Assembly: GCF_029436685.1 (NCBI RefSeq)
Contig: NZ_JAROCY010000011.1
Coordinates: forward strand, 1-64,000
Length of the DNA: 64,000 bases
Direction of reading: 5' to 3'
From: Novosphingobium cyanobacteriorum
GTDB taxonomy: Bacteria > Pseudomonadota > Alphaproteobacteria > Sphingomonadales > Sphingomonadaceae
Shown: piece by piece, positions 50,737-61,699 of the stretch
Layout: each line of letters begins with the position of its first letter
Numbering within the stretch: position 1 is the first letter of the stretch
Notes under the pieces: generated by a model
The model's database searches: none
Told to the model about the DNA's origin: nothing
What the model saw: the letters and a program-made list of their open reading frames with translations, nothing else
Position numbers and translations under genes: made by a program

Positions 50737-52542
50737 ATGGACCGTCGTCAATTCGTGATCGGCAGCGGGGCCGCAGCTGCCGCCACTTTCACCATGCCCG
50801 CATGGGCGGCAACGCCTGCCAGCGGCGACGCCGCGCTCAACGCGCTGTTCGATCGCATCTTCAACGAAGGGCTCGATCTCTCGCCGGAATCGGTCAGCGG
50901 ATATGGCCTGGACAAGGGCGCGCGTGCCGGGGCGAAGGCGCTGCTCGACGATCGCACTGCTGCCGGCAGGGCCCGATCCGCCGACGTTGCCCGCCGCGCG
51001 CTGGCAGACTTCGCCAAGGTGGACCGCAGCAGCCTTTCGGATTCGGCCAGGGTCAATCTCGACGTTGTCGCCTACCTGCAGCAGATGCGGCTCGACGGGC
51101 CACGGCTGAACGTGGATTCGGTGCAGCAGCCCTATCGCATTTACCAGCAGGGCGGGGCCTACTTCTCGCTGCCCGATTTCCTCGACAGCCGCCACACCAT
51201 CGATACCGCCGCCGATGCCGAGGCCTACCTTGCGCGGCTCAGCCTGATGGGCACGGCGCTGGATCAGGATAGCGCCGAACAGCGCGCGCAGGCGGCGCGG
51301 GGCCTCGTGGCGCCGGGGTGGTCGCTCGATCTCGCGCTGGGCCAGATGCAGAAGCTGCGCGCCGTGGCCCCGGCGGACAACACCATGGTCCGCTCGCTGG
51401 TGCGCCGCACCGCGGCCAAGGGCATTGCGGGAGACTGGCAGGGCCGCGCGGCAGGGATCGTGGCGGACACGGTCTATCCCGCGCTCGACCGCCAGATCGC
51501 GCTGCTGCAGGACCTGCGTGGCAAGACCCGGCCCGGTGACGGCGCGTGGCGCATTCCCGGGGGTGACGCGATCTATGCCGCCGCCTTGCGGCAGGCGACC
51601 ACCACCGAATTCAGCGCCGAGGAAATCCACCGCATCGGGCTGGAACAGGTGGCCGACATCACCGCCCGGCTCGATACCGTGCTCAAGGCGGCGGGCCTGA
51701 CCACCGGCACCGTTGGCGAGCGGCTTGCCGCGCTCAACAAGCAGCCGGCGCAGTCCTATCCCGATACGCCCGAAGGTCGCGCCGCGCTGATCGCCAGCCT
51801 CAACGCCGGGGTGGCGAAGATGAACGCGCTGCTGCCGCGCGCCTTTGCCACGCTGCCGGGCCTGCCGCTTGAAATCCGCGCGGTGCCGGTGGAGATCCAG
51901 GACGGCGCCTCGAACGGCTATTACTACCGCGCCGCGCTGGATGGTTCGCGCCCCGCGATCTACTGGATCAACCTGAAGGAAGTGAGCGACTGGCCGAAGT
52001 ATTCGCTGCCCGCGCTCACCTATCACGAAGGCGTGCCCGGCCATCATCACCAGCTCAGCGTGGCGCAGACCGCGCCCGACGTGCCTATGCTGCGCAGGAC
52101 CGCCGGCCTTTCCGCCTATTCCGAAGGTTGGGCGCTCTATGCCGAGCAGGTGGCCGACGAGCTGGGCGGATATGACGGGATCGAGAAGGCGGGCTACCTG
52201 CAGTCGTTCCTGTTCCGCGCGGCGCGTCTTGTGGTCGATACGGGCCTGCACACCAAGCGCTGGAGCCGCGAGCAGGCGACCGACTATCTGGCCACCACCA
52301 CCGGCTATGCCCGCCCGCGCTGCCAGCGCGAAGTGGAGCGCTACTGCACCCTGATCGGGCAGGCCTGCAGCTACAAGATGGGCCACATCGCCTGGACCCG
52401 CGCGCGCGAAAAGGCGCAGAAGACGCTGGGGCCGAAGTTCGACATCCGCGCGTTCCACGAAGTGCTGCGCGAAGGCGCGATGCCGCTGTCGATCCTGGAA
52501 AAGCGCATCGACGAACGCACGGCGGCGGCGCTGAAGGGATAA
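50737..52542 (+). CDS. DUF885 family exported protein (copy 2)
   Basis: A 601-residue paralogue of the gene at 48896: the same lead (MDRRQFVIGSGAAAAATF), the same HEGVPGHHHQ metal motif, and shared blocks such as VPVEIQDGASNGYYY. The order and spacing show a tandem duplication that has since diverged, mostly in the N-terminal two-thirds. Both are probably zinc-dependent periplasmic hydrolases. GAGGGAAGG lies upstream of the ATG. Confidence 0.85.
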   Translation: MDRRQFVIGSGAAAAATFTMPAWAATPASGDAALNALFDRIFNEGLDLSPESVSGYGLDKGARAGAKALLDDRTAAGRARSADVARRALADFAKVDRSSLSDSARVNLDVVAYLQQMRLDGPRLNVDSVQQPYRIYQQGGAYFSLPDFLDSRHTIDTAADAEAYLARLSLMGTALDQDSAEQRAQAARGLVAPGWSLDLALGQMQKLRAVAPADNTMVRSLVRRTAAKGIAGDWQGRAAGIVADTVYPALDRQIALLQDLRGKTRPGDGAWRIPGGDAIYAAALRQATTTEFSAEEIHRIGLEQVADITARLDTVLKAAGLTTGTVGERLAALNKQPAQSYPDTPEGRAALIASLNAGVAKMNALLPRAFATLPGLPLEIRAVPVEIQDGASNGYYYRAALDGSRPAIYWINLKEVSDWPKYSLPALTYHEGVPGHHHQLSVAQTAPDVPMLRRTAGLSAYSEGWALYAEQVADELGGYDGIEKAGYLQSFLFRAARLVVDTGLHTKRWSREQATDYLATTTGYARPRCQREVERYCTLIGQACSYKMGHIAWTRAREKAQKTLGPKFDIRAFHEVLREGAMPLSILEKRIDERTAAALKG

Positions 52543-52544
52543 GC

Positions 52545-52636
52545 CCCACCCCCCGGCCCCTCCCGCAAGCGGGAGGGGAGCGATATGGCGCTGATTTCCC
52601 CCCTCCCGCTTGCGGGAGGCGTTGGGGGTGGGGCAG
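52545..52636. repeat. G/C-run double hairpin repeat, copy 4
   Basis: CCCTCCCGC-AA-GCGGGAGGG is followed after about 23 bases by CCCTCCCGC-TT-GCGGGAGG and outer arms CCCCACCCC/GGGGTGGGG. It lies between the convergent DUF885 and ABC-F genes, where it could terminate both. This is the clearest copy of the family also seen at 15823, 17195 and 20375. Confidence 0.75.
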
Positions 52637-52642
52637 TCGAGC

Positions 52643-54445
52643 CTACCCCTCCACCATCTCCGCCAGCTCCAGCCAGCGCTCTTCGGCCGCGTCCTTCTCG
52701 CCGCGCACCTTTTCCAGCGCGGCCATCAGCGCGTCGAACTTCTTCGGGTCCTTGGCATAAAGGTCCGGATCGGCCAGCTGCGCCTCGCCCCGGGCGATCG
52801 CCGCGTCCAGCTCCTCTATACGCTTGGGCAGCAGCTCGTAGTCGCGCTGGTCCTTGTAGGAAAGCTTGCCCTTCTTCGCCGGCGGCGGGGGAGGGGGCGG
52901 TGGTGCAGCTTCGCCCTTGTCGCCACCATTCCTGGCAACCGGCCTGCCCGCCTCGCGCTGCTTCCTGATCTTTTCCCAATCGGCATAACCGCCGGCCACG
53001 ATGTCCACCCGGCCGCTGCCGTCCATACCCAGCGTGATCGTCACCGTGCGGTCAAGGAAGTCACGGTCGTGGCTGACGATCAGCACCGTGCCATCATAGT
53101 CCGCGATCACTTCCTGCAGCAGGTCCAGCGTTTCCAGGTCGAGGTCGTTGGTCGGCTCGTCGAGCACCAGCAGGTTGGATTTGCGCGCGAATTCCCGCGC
53201 CAGCAGCAGGCGCGACCGCTCCCCGCCGGAAAGCGTGCCCACCCGCGCCTCGACCAGGCCGGGGTCGAACAGGAAGTCCTTCAGATATCCCTGGATGTGC
53301 TTGCGCACCCCGCGCACGTCTATCCAGTCGCCGCCGTCGGCCAGCACGTCGCGCACGCGCTTCTCGGGCGCCATCAGGCTGCGCTGCTGGTCGATCATCA
53401 CGCCCTGCAGCGTCTTGGCCAGGGTCACCGTGCCGCTGTCGGGCGCCAGTTCGCCGGTCAGCAGCTTGAGCAGCGTGGTCTTGCCCGCGCCGTTCGACCC
53501 CACCACGCCGATGCGGTCCTTGCGCGTGATGCGCAGGGTAAAGTCCTTCACGATGGCCCGCTCGCCAAAGGACTTGAACACCTTGTCCGCCACGATCACG
53601 GCCTTGCTCTTGGCCTCGTCGTCGCTTGCCAGCGCCAGCTTGGCGGTGCCCTGCGGGCTGAGCATCGCCGCCCGCGCCGCGCGCATTTCATACAGCTTTT
53701 CCAGCCGGCCCATGTTGCGCTTGCGCCGCGCAGTCACCCCGCGTTCCAGCCAGTGCGCCTCGATCTTCAGCTTGGCGTCCATCTTTTCCGCCGCGCGCGC
53801 TTCCTCTGCATAGACCTGCTCCATCCACGCCTCGTACCCGCCAAAGCCGATGTCCTTGCGGCGCAGCGATCCCCGGTCGAGCCACAGCGTCGCCCTGGTC
53901 AGCCGTTCCAGGAACGTACGGTCGTGGCTGATCACCACGAAGGCGCCGCGATAGCGCTGCAGCCAGTCCTCCAGCCAGTCGATCGCAGCCAGGTCCAGAT
54001 GGTTGGTCGGCTCGTCCAGCAGCAGCAGGTCCGGCTCGCTCGCCAGCGCGCGGGCCAGCGCCGCGCGCCGCCGCTCACCTCCGCTGGCGCTGTCCGCCTT
54101 GCGCGAAAGGTCGATGCCCAGCTGCCCGGCGATGGCCTCCACCTCGTGCTGCGGTGGCGCATCCTTGCCTGACAGGGCAAAGTCCATCAGCGTGTCGAAT
54201 CCGGTGAAGAACGGATCCTGCTCCAGAGTCACGATCTTCGTGCCCGGCTGGATCGATCGCACGCCCTTGTCCGCGTCCACCTGCCCGCCCAGCAGCTTGA
54301 GCAGCGTGGTCTTGCCTGCGCCGTTGCGTCCGATCAGCGCCAGCCGGTCCCGCTGCTGGATGTTGATGTTCAGGTCCTGGAACAGCCAGCCATTGCCCTG
54401 GACAAGGCCGAGGCCTTCCCAGCTGAGTATCGGTGCGATTGCCAT
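52643..54445 (-). CDS. ABC-F family ATPase (Uup-like)
   Basis: The 600 residues carry two ABC domains without membrane parts: GRNGAGKTTLLKLLGG and SGGERRRAALARAL in the first half, GSNGAGKTTLLKLLTG and LSGGERSRLLLAREF in the second. A Pro-rich linker (seven prolines) and C-terminal coiled coil follow, as in Uup. ABC-F proteins act on ribosomes or DNA structures. It is not a drug exporter. Confidence 0.92.
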   Translation of the reverse strand: MAIAPILSWEGLGLVQGNGWLFQDLNINIQQRDRLALIGRNGAGKTTLLKLLGGQVDADKGVRSIQPGTKIVTLEQDPFFTGFDTLMDFALSGKDAPPQHEVEAIAGQLGIDLSRKADSASGGERRRAALARALASEPDLLLLDEPTNHLDLAAIDWLEDWLQRYRGAFVVISHDRTFLERLTRATLWLDRGSLRRKDIGFGGYEAWMEQVYAEEARAAEKMDAKLKIEAHWLERGVTARRKRNMGRLEKLYEMRAARAAMLSPQGTAKLALASDDEAKSKAVIVADKVFKSFGERAIVKDFTLRITRKDRIGVVGSNGAGKTTLLKLLTGELAPDSGTVTLAKTLQGVMIDQQRSLMAPEKRVRDVLADGGDWIDVRGVRKHIQGYLKDFLFDPGLVEARVGTLSGGERSRLLLAREFARKSNLLVLDEPTNDLDLETLDLLQEVIADYDGTVLIVSHDRDFLDRTVTITLGMDGSGRVDIVAGGYADWEKIRKQREAGRPVARNGGDKGEAAPPPPPPPPAKKGKLSYKDQRDYELLPKRIEELDAAIARGEAQLADPDLYAKDPKKFDALMAALEKVRGEKDAAEERWLELAEMVEG

Positions 54446-54628
54446 GGGCCAGCCCCTATACGTGCAAAAAGGCTGGGTCCAGCACTCCCGCGACCTTGCG
54501 CATACCCTCGGTGATCTGCCACAGCGGTTCGCGCAATGCGCAGCCTGAACTCGACCGGATGCCTGAATTCTGCCGGACGATAGCGTTCACAGCCTGTTCA
54601 ATGCCGGGGGACTATCACGTTGCACATC

Positions 54629-54928
54629 ATGCGTTGGACCCAAGCCATTCTCGCCCTTGGCCTTTTCTCGCTCGCCGCACCCGCGGCGGTGGCGCAGCAG
54701 CGCGCCGATGAGCAGAACGAGGTGCGGCGCGACCTGCGCCGCGGCAACGTGCAATCGCTGCGCGACATCGAACGCCGCGTGCTGCCCACCAAGCAGGGGA
54801 TGCAGTACCTCGGCCCGGAATATGACCCCGACGCCATGGCCTACCGCCTGAAATTCATCCGCGATGGGCGGGTGGTGTTCGTCGACGTCGATGCGCGGAC
54901 GGGCCAGGTCCGTGGGGAATCGCGTTAG
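54629..54928 (+). CDS. Small exported PepSY-like protein
   Basis: About 99 residues: signal peptide (1-22, ending AVAQ), a charged helix (EQNEVRRDLRRGNVQSLRDIERRVL), and a beta part (YLGPEYDPDAMAYRLKFIRDGRVVFVDVDARTGQV) that matches the PepSY pattern. PepSY domains often accompany two-component systems, and one lies directly downstream. ATG 54629 (MRWTQAIL) is the better start; the upstream TTG adds three residues. Confidence 0.72.
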   Translation: MRWTQAILALGLFSLAAPAAVAQQRADEQNEVRRDLRRGNVQSLRDIERRVLPTKQGMQYLGPEYDPDAMAYRLKFIRDGRVVFVDVDARTGQVRGESR

Positions 54929-54940
54929 GCTCAAGACGGT

Positions 54941-55108
54941 TTCTCGCCGAGTGCGCAGAGAAGAAGGGGAGACCGCAGAGACGTCGCTCCTGCAGCTAAG
55001 CTGCTTGCCTGATTTGACCGTGTGAATTGGCAATTCGTGCAATTTGGGGCCTTTTGGCACCGTTCGACCTCTGCGATCTCCTTTTCCCCTGCGCTCTCTG
55101 CGAGAAAT
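54941..55108. repeat. Large inverted repeat, CGCAGAGA-unit family, copy 4
   Basis: The left arm (54941-54986) contains TTTCTCGCC and GCGCAGAGAAG. The right arm (55067-55108) has CTGCGCTCTCTGCGAGAAAT as reverse complement. The arms fill the 298-base gap between the PepSY-like gene and the response regulator, whose promoter must lie in the remaining 118 bases. No gene is visible there. Confidence 0.7.
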
Positions 55109-55226
55109 ATTAAGAGCCACCGAGCCTGAACGCCCGCCAACGCCCACGTTCCTTGACCGTTCAGGTTTGTCGCTCCATCTAGCCTGCAAGTGATCGCGCC
55201 GTGATGCGCGCAACAAGGGGCAAGCG

Positions 55227-55904
55227 ATGCGTATCCTGATCGTCGAGGACGAACCCACCCTGGGCCGCCAGCTGAAGTCGACGCTCGAACAGAACGGCTA
55301 TGCCGTCGATCTTTCCACCGATGGCGAGGACGGGCACTTCATGGGCTCGACCGAGGAATACGACGCCGTCATCCTCGACCTTGGCCTGCCGGAGATTGAC
55401 GGCCTGACCGTGCTCGGCATGTGGCGCAAGGAAGGGCGCAAGTTCCCCGTGCTCGTGCTCACCGCGCGTGACAGCTGGTCCGACAAGGTCGCCGGCCTTG
55501 ATGCCGGGGCCGACGATTACCTTGCCAAGCCGTTCCAGACCGAGGAGCTGATCGCCCGCCTGCGCGCGCTGATCCGCCGCGCCTCGGGCAATTCCAGCAG
55601 CGAACTGATCGCGGGCGATGTCCGCCTCGATACCCGCTCGGGCCGCGTGACGCTGAATGGCGAGCCGGTGAAGCTGACCGCGCAGGAATACAAGCTGCTG
55701 TCCTACCTGCTCCATCACAAGGGCAAGGTGGTCAGCCGCACCGAACTGATCGAGCATATCTATGATCAGGATTTCGATCGCGATTCCAACACGATCGAAG
55801 TCTTCGTCACGCGCATCCGCAAGAAGCTCGGTCCCGATGTGATCACCACGATCCGTGGCCTCGGTTACAGCCTCGACGATCCCGCACAGCCCGGTCGCGG
55901 CTGA
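55227..55904 (+). CDS. OmpR-family response regulator
   Basis: The 225 residues have a receiver domain (ILIVEDEPTLG with the acidic pocket, phospho-acceptor Asp in VILDLGLPEIDG, Thr/Lys in VLTARD and AKPF) and a winged-helix DNA-binding domain (EYKLLSYLLHH, FVTRIRKKLG, IRGLGYSL). It is followed at once by its kinase gene. The pair resembles PhoP/FeuP-type envelope or cation sensors. Confidence 0.93.
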   Translation: MRILIVEDEPTLGRQLKSTLEQNGYAVDLSTDGEDGHFMGSTEEYDAVILDLGLPEIDGLTVLGMWRKEGRKFPVLVLTARDSWSDKVAGLDAGADDYLAKPFQTEELIARLRALIRRASGNSSSELIAGDVRLDTRSGRVTLNGEPVKLTAQEYKLLSYLLHHKGKVVSRTELIEHIYDQDFDRDSNTIEVFVTRIRKKLGPDVITTIRGLGYSLDDPAQPGRG

Positions 55905-55911
55905 TCCGGCG

Positions 55912-57327
<1,416 letters not shown>

Positions 57328-57432
57328 CACCAATCTGGATTGCAATCCCCGGTTGCCAATAGGGGTGGAAAAAGGAAGGTAGTCTTGCCGGGGGGCGGGA
57401 TGAGCCACTCTCGGCTTGAGGGGGAATCCATC

Positions 57433-58176
57433 TTGAAGAAATCGGTTTTGATGGCCGCCGCTGCCCTTTGCCTGGTCCATGCAGGCAATGCCGCCGCGCA
57501 GGAACAGGCGGCGGCTGCCCCGCAGGACGCAGCAGCTGCGCCTGCAGCGGACGCACCGGGTTGTGAACTCCATGTGTTTCCGACTGAAAACTACATCGGC
57601 TTCAACAGCGGCCTTCTCAGCGGCTTGGGGCCGATCGGCGCCGTTGCCGATATGGACGCCCACAAGGGCCGCGTCGCCACGGTCAAGGAGCTGATGAAGG
57701 ACTATCTTGGGCCGGAGATCCAGTTGCAGGAGCTCGAAAAGGTCAACTATCGCGCCAAGCTTGGCGTGGAGAACTACCGCGTGATCATTGAACCGCCCAC
57801 GCCTTCGGCCGATGCGGTGAAGGCTGATCCGGCGCTCAAGGCGCGGGTCAAGGCGCTGAATGCGGACCTGAAGGCCGGAAAGCGGATCACGGCGTCCACC
57901 AATCCCTGCTACGCCGAATTCCTGCTGGTCAGCGTCTTCTACTTCAAAGCGATGATGTATGGCAGCAACCTGCTGGTCGGCACGCAGTTTCGCGATTTCA
58001 GCAAGGGCGGTGCCCCGATGATCTCGATCGGTGCGGTCAAGAACCCGCTGGAGAACTTCCCGCCCAAGACGCCGGAAATGGTCGAGGCGGCCAAGGCCGA
58101 ACTGCGCGATGCCTTCGCCAAGGACTTTGTTGAGTGGACCGAGAAGAAGCTGAAGGTCGATCGCGCGGCGAAGTGA
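57433..58176 (+). CDS. Hypothetical exported protein
   Basis: About 247 residues: a Sec signal peptide (MKKSVLMAAAALCLVHAGNAAAQ when read from TTG 57433, with GAGGGGG upstream), an Ala-rich linker, and a mature domain with two conserved-looking Cys (GCELHVFP and NPCYAEFLLVS) and a Lys-rich helix at the end. No family is recognised. An ATG at 57400 is the alternative start. Sphingomonad secreted proteins of this size are often of unknown function. Confidence 0.65.
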   Translation: MKKSVLMAAAALCLVHAGNAAAQEQAAAAPQDAAAAPAADAPGCELHVFPTENYIGFNSGLLSGLGPIGAVADMDAHKGRVATVKELMKDYLGPEIQLQELEKVNYRAKLGVENYRVIIEPPTPSADAVKADPALKARVKALNADLKAGKRITASTNPCYAEFLLVSVFYFKAMMYGSNLLVGTQFRDFSKGGAPMISIGAVKNPLENFPPKTPEMVEAAKAELRDAFAKDFVEWTEKKLKVDRAAK

Positions 58177-58201
58177 CTGAGCGTCCTGCCCTGCTTGGCC
58201 T

Positions 58202-59095
58202 TCAAGCGCGCGGGTGTGCGTTGCGATAGACGTCGAGCAGGGTGGCGGCGTCCACCTTGGTGTAGATCTGGGTGGAGGACAGGCTGGCGTGGCCGAGCAG
58301 TTCCTGCAAGCTGCGCAGGTCCGCCCCCGCGCCCAGCAGGTGCGTGGCAAAGGAATGGCGCAGAGCGTGCGGCGTCGCGCTGGGCGGCAGACCCAGCACG
58401 GCGCGTGCGCGGGCCACGGCTTTCTGCACCACGCCCTGTGACAGCGGACCGCCCTTGGCACCGCGGAACAGCGGCTCATCCTTGGGCAGGGGCCAGCGGA
58501 CCTTGGCGGCATAATCGGCCACTGCATCGCGCACGATCGGCAGGATCGGCACCACCCGCTGGCGCCCGCCCTTGCCGGTGATGACCAGTGTCTCTCCCAG
58601 TGGCAAGGCATTGGCGGGCAAGGACAAAGCCTCGGCAATGCGCAGCCCCGCGCCATACAGCAGCAGCAGCACGGCACGATCGCGTGATGCGATCCATTCC
58701 TCTGAGGCATCCTCCGCCACGGTGGCGGCCAGGTTCACGGCGTCGTCGGGGGTGACCGGGCGGGGCAGGCCCTTCTTGATGCGGGGGCCGCGCAGGCGGG
58801 GCGGGGCGGCAAGGGGATCGCCAGCCTGCGCCCGCGCGAACGCAAGAAAGGCTTTCAAGGCAGAGAGTTCGCGCGCGGCGGAAACGTTGCCGATGCCATC
58901 GGCGCGGCGTGCGGCGAGCTGCTGGCGCAGAGTTGCCGCGTCCAATCGGGCGAGCTGGCCCCAGCTGTGCAGGGCGGGATTGGCATCGAGCAGGCGCTGC
59001 GCCGCCTTGTGATAGGCGCGGACGGTGTGGGGGGAACGACGCCGGGCGAGGGCGAGGTGATCGTGCCAGGCGAGGAGGATATCGCCCTTATCCAT
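58202..59095 (-). CDS. xerC: Tyrosine recombinase XerC
   Basis: The 297 residues contain the core-binding N-terminal domain and a catalytic domain. The Arg is in LLYGAGLRIAEAL, the Lys in TGKGGRQR, then HALRHSFATHLL (His-x-x-Arg), GHASLSSTQIY and the Tyr nucleophile in TQIYTKV. Length and motifs match chromosomal XerC, which resolves dimers at dif with XerD, rather than a mobile-element integrase. It overlaps the hemW gene by eight bases. Confidence 0.93.
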   Translation of the reverse strand: MDKGDILLAWHDHLALARRRSPHTVRAYHKAAQRLLDANPALHSWGQLARLDAATLRQQLAARRADGIGNVSAARELSALKAFLAFARAQAGDPLAAPPRLRGPRIKKGLPRPVTPDDAVNLAATVAEDASEEWIASRDRAVLLLLYGAGLRIAEALSLPANALPLGETLVITGKGGRQRVVPILPIVRDAVADYAAKVRWPLPKDEPLFRGAKGGPLSQGVVQKAVARARAVLGLPPSATPHALRHSFATHLLGAGADLRSLQELLGHASLSSTQIYTKVDAATLLDVYRNAHPRA

Positions 59096-60290
59096 CGCTT
59101 TCGACCAGCGCCGCGGGGATCAGGTCGGCCAGCAGGGCGTCGAGCAGCGGCATGCCCGTTTCAGTCACCGAAAAAACGGTCTCAATCGACTTCAACCCCG
59201 TCTCAGTCGATTTCAACCCCGTCTCAACCCGCCTCAAGTAACCTAACTTATGGTGAAAATTTGCCTTGTCAAAATCGAAGAGATCAGCCTCGGCAAGCCC
59301 GAACCGACTGGCCAGCCGGGTCACATTCACCCCTTCGGCCAGCCGCAGGCCCATCAGCATCGCCTCGGAGGCCTGCTCACGCTGACCCAGTGGCCTTTCC
59401 TCAACGATTCCATGGGCTTGTTCACCCACGGCGCGCAGGTAGTTCTCGGGCTTGCGGTGCCGCACAGTCGCCCGCCCCAGCCTGCGCCCATGTGCGCCCG
59501 GCCCGATTCCAGCATAATCGAGATAGCGCCAGTACGTCAGATTGTGGCGGCTCTGCTCCCCGGCGCGGGCATGGTTGCTGATCTCGTAGGCCGGCAGACC
59601 CGCTGATCCGGTCATTTCCTGTGTGATATCAAACAGTTCGGCCGCCGCGTCGTCGTCCAGCGGGGTGAACTTGCCCTCTCGTACCAGGGTGGCGAAGCGA
59701 GTACCCGGCTCGATGGTCAGCTGATAGAGCGAGAGGTGCCCGGTGCCATAGGCAAGCGCTTGGGAAAGCTCGTTTTTCCAGCTCTGCGGGGAGTGATCGG
59801 GACGGGCATAGATCAGATCGAAGCTGACCCGCGCGAAGTGCCGCTGTGCCACCTCCAGCGCGGCGATACCTTCCTTGGCGTCGTGCAATCTTCCAAGGAA
59901 TTGCAAGGACTTGTCGTCCAGTGCCTGCAAGCCAAGCGAAGTCCGGTTGATCCCCGCATCGGCCAGCGCGGCGAAGTTTGCCGCTTCTACCGACGAGGGA
60001 TTGGCCTCAAGCGTGATCTCGATATCCGGCGCGAAGGTCCAGTATTCGCGCGCTTTTTCAATCAGAGCGGCGACCAGATCGGGCGGCATCAGCGAAGGCG
60101 TGCCCCCGCCGAAAAAGATCGAAGTCAGCAGGCGTGGCCCAGTAACCGCCGCCTCATGCCCCATGTCCGCAAAAAGCGCGGCTTTCCATGCGCTTACGTC
60201 CGTCCGTTCGCGAACATGGCTGTTGAAGTCGCAATAGGGGCACTTCGCCAGGCAGAACGGCCAGTGGATGTAGAGCGCGAGCGGCTGCAT
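59088..60290 (-). CDS. hemW: HemW-like radical SAM protein with an internal repeat
   Basis: A 400-residue HemW/coproporphyrinogen oxidase-like protein: LYIHWPFCLAKCPYCDF carries the iron-sulfur cysteines (13, 17, 20), followed by FFGGGTPSL and GLQALDDKSLQFLGR. HemW is a heme chaperone rather than an oxygen-independent oxidase. About residues 355-381 consist of four heptads (ETGLKST, ETGLKSI, ETVFSVT, ETGM...) encoded by a 21-base tandem repeat at about 59157-59230. That stretch is absent from ordinary HemW as I recall it. The gene follows rdgB closely. Confidence 0.88.
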   Translation of the reverse strand: MQPLALYIHWPFCLAKCPYCDFNSHVRERTDVSAWKAALFADMGHEAAVTGPRLLTSIFFGGGTPSLMPPDLVAALIEKAREYWTFAPDIEITLEANPSSVEAANFAALADAGINRTSLGLQALDDKSLQFLGRLHDAKEGIAALEVAQRHFARVSFDLIYARPDHSPQSWKNELSQALAYGTGHLSLYQLTIEPGTRFATLVREGKFTPLDDDAAAELFDITQEMTGSAGLPAYEISNHARAGEQSRHNLTYWRYLDYAGIGPGAHGRRLGRATVRHRKPENYLRAVGEQAHGIVEERPLGQREQASEAMLMGLRLAEGVNVTRLASRFGLAEADLFDFDKANFHHKLGYLRRVETGLKSTETGLKSIETVFSVTETGMPLLDALLADLIPAALVESDG

Positions 60291-60299
60291 CCGCGGTCT

Positions 60300-60929
60300 T
60301 TAGCCTGCAAACTGCTCCGCGACCAGCTTGGCGAAGGCGTCGGCGCGGTGGCTGATGGCGTGCTTTTCTTCCGGGTCCAGCTCGGCGAAAGTGCGGGTGT
60401 CACCCACCGGCACGAACACCGGGTCATAGCCGAACCCCATGGTGCCGCGCGGTGGCCAGGTGAGGGTGCCGTTGGCGCGGCCTTCATAGGTCGCTTCCGC
60501 GCCATCGGGCCAGGCGATGGCGAGGACGCAGGAGAACCAGCAATCGCGCGGGGCGGCGGGGCCCTGTTCGGCCAGCTTCCCTTCGACCTTGCCCATCGCC
60601 ATGTACCAGTCACGCCCCGGACCGCCTTCAAAGGGCGCAGCCTCGGCCCAGTCGGCAGTATAGACACCCGGCGCGCCGCCAAGGGCGGCGACCGAGAGGC
60701 CGGAATCGTCGGCGAGGGCGGGCAGGTTGGCGGCCTTCGCGGCGGCATGGGCCTTGATCAGCGCGTTCTCGACAAAAGTGGTGCCAGTCTCGGCCGGTTC
60801 GGGCAGGCCGAGTTCGCCGGCTGACAGGCACTCCATGCCATAGGGGGCAAGGAGCGCCTGGATTTCGCGCAGTTTCCCGGTGTTGTGGGTGGCGATCACC
60901 AGCTTGCCGGGAAGCAGCTTCCTGCTCAC
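60300..60929 (-). CDS. rdgB: dITP/XTP pyrophosphatase
   Basis: The 209 residues match the HAM1/RdgB family: [18 protein letters not shown] near the start, [24 protein letters not shown], and [10 protein letters not shown] with SHRADAF. It removes ITP, dITP and XTP from nucleotide pools. The stop of the upstream rph gene overlaps its ATG region by four bases, so the order rph-rdgB-hemW-xerC reads as one transcript. Confidence 0.95.
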   Translation of the reverse strand: MSRKLLPGKLVIATHNTGKLREIQALLAPYGMECLSAGELGLPEPAETGTTFVENALIKAHAAAKAANLPALADDSGLSVAALGGAPGVYTADWAEAAPFEGGPGRDWYMAMGKVEGKLAEQGPAAPRDCWFSCVLAIAWPDGAEATYEGRANGTLTWPPRGTMGFGYDPVFVPVGDTRTFAELDPEEKHAISHRADAFAKLVAEQFAG

Positions 60930-61642
60930 CGGGCGACGGCCTTTTCCTGCGCGGCGAAGATCTGGTCGCAGCCCATGCGGGCGAGGCGGAGGAGGCGCAG
61001 CAGGCCTTCCTCGTCATAAGTCGCGCCTTCGGCAGTGGCCTGCACTTCGGCGATGTGGCCGCCCTGGATCAGCACGAAGTTGGCGTCGGCATCGGCGGAG
61101 CTGTCCTCGATATAATCGAGATCGAGCACCGGGGTGCCATTGTGGATGCCGCAGGAGACGGCGGCGACCTTGCGGGTCAGCGGGTCTTCCTTGATCGCGC
61201 CGCTGTCGATCAGCCCCTGCACAGCAAGGCGCAGGGCGACCCATGCGCCCGAGATCGAGGCGGTGCGGGTGCCGCCGTCTGCCTGGATCACATCGCAGTC
61301 CAGCGTGATCTGGCGTTCGCCAAGCTTCTTGAGATCGGTGACGGCGCGCAGGGAACGGCCGATCAAACGCTGGATTTCCTGCGTGCGGCCAGACTGCTTG
61401 CCCTTGGCCGCTTCACGGCTGCCACGGGTGTGGGTGGCGCGGGGGAGCATGGAATATTCCGCCGTGACCCAGCCTTCACCCTTGCCACGCATGAACGGGG
61501 GCACGCGTTCTTCGACAGAGGCGGTGACCAGCACCTTGGTATCGCCGAAGCCGATCAGCACCGAGCCTTCGGCATGCTTGGTGAAGCCGGTTTCGATGGT
61601 GATGGCGCGCATTTCGTCAGCGGCACGACCCGAAGGGCGCAT
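60926..61642 (-). CDS. rph: Ribonuclease PH
   Basis: The 238 residues contain [12 protein letters not shown] at the start, [12 protein letters not shown], the phosphate-binding [28 protein letters not shown], and [20 protein letters not shown]. It trims tRNA 3' ends by phosphorolysis. It is the first gene of the minus-strand rph-rdgB-hemW-xerC run and is divergent from the lipoprotein-hrcA-grpE operon. Confidence 0.95.
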   Translation of the reverse strand: MRPSGRAADEMRAITIETGFTKHAEGSVLIGFGDTKVLVTASVEERVPPFMRGKGEGWVTAEYSMLPRATHTRGSREAAKGKQSGRTQEIQRLIGRSLRAVTDLKKLGERQITLDCDVIQADGGTRTASISGAWVALRLAVQGLIDSGAIKEDPLTRKVAAVSCGIHNGTPVLDLDYIEDSSADADANFVLIQGGHIAEVQATAEGATYDEEGLLRLLRLARMGCDQIFAAQEKAVAR

Positions 61643-61699
61643 GGGAATCCTTTCACTTGAGTTCGCCGCGCCCTATCTCGTAACCACGAGGCTGACAAT

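Noticed and set aside
58202..59095. Tyrosine recombinase as an island integrase
   Set aside because: It is length- and motif-typical of chromosomal XerC, lies in the conserved rph-rdgB-hemW run, and is 15 kb from the island.
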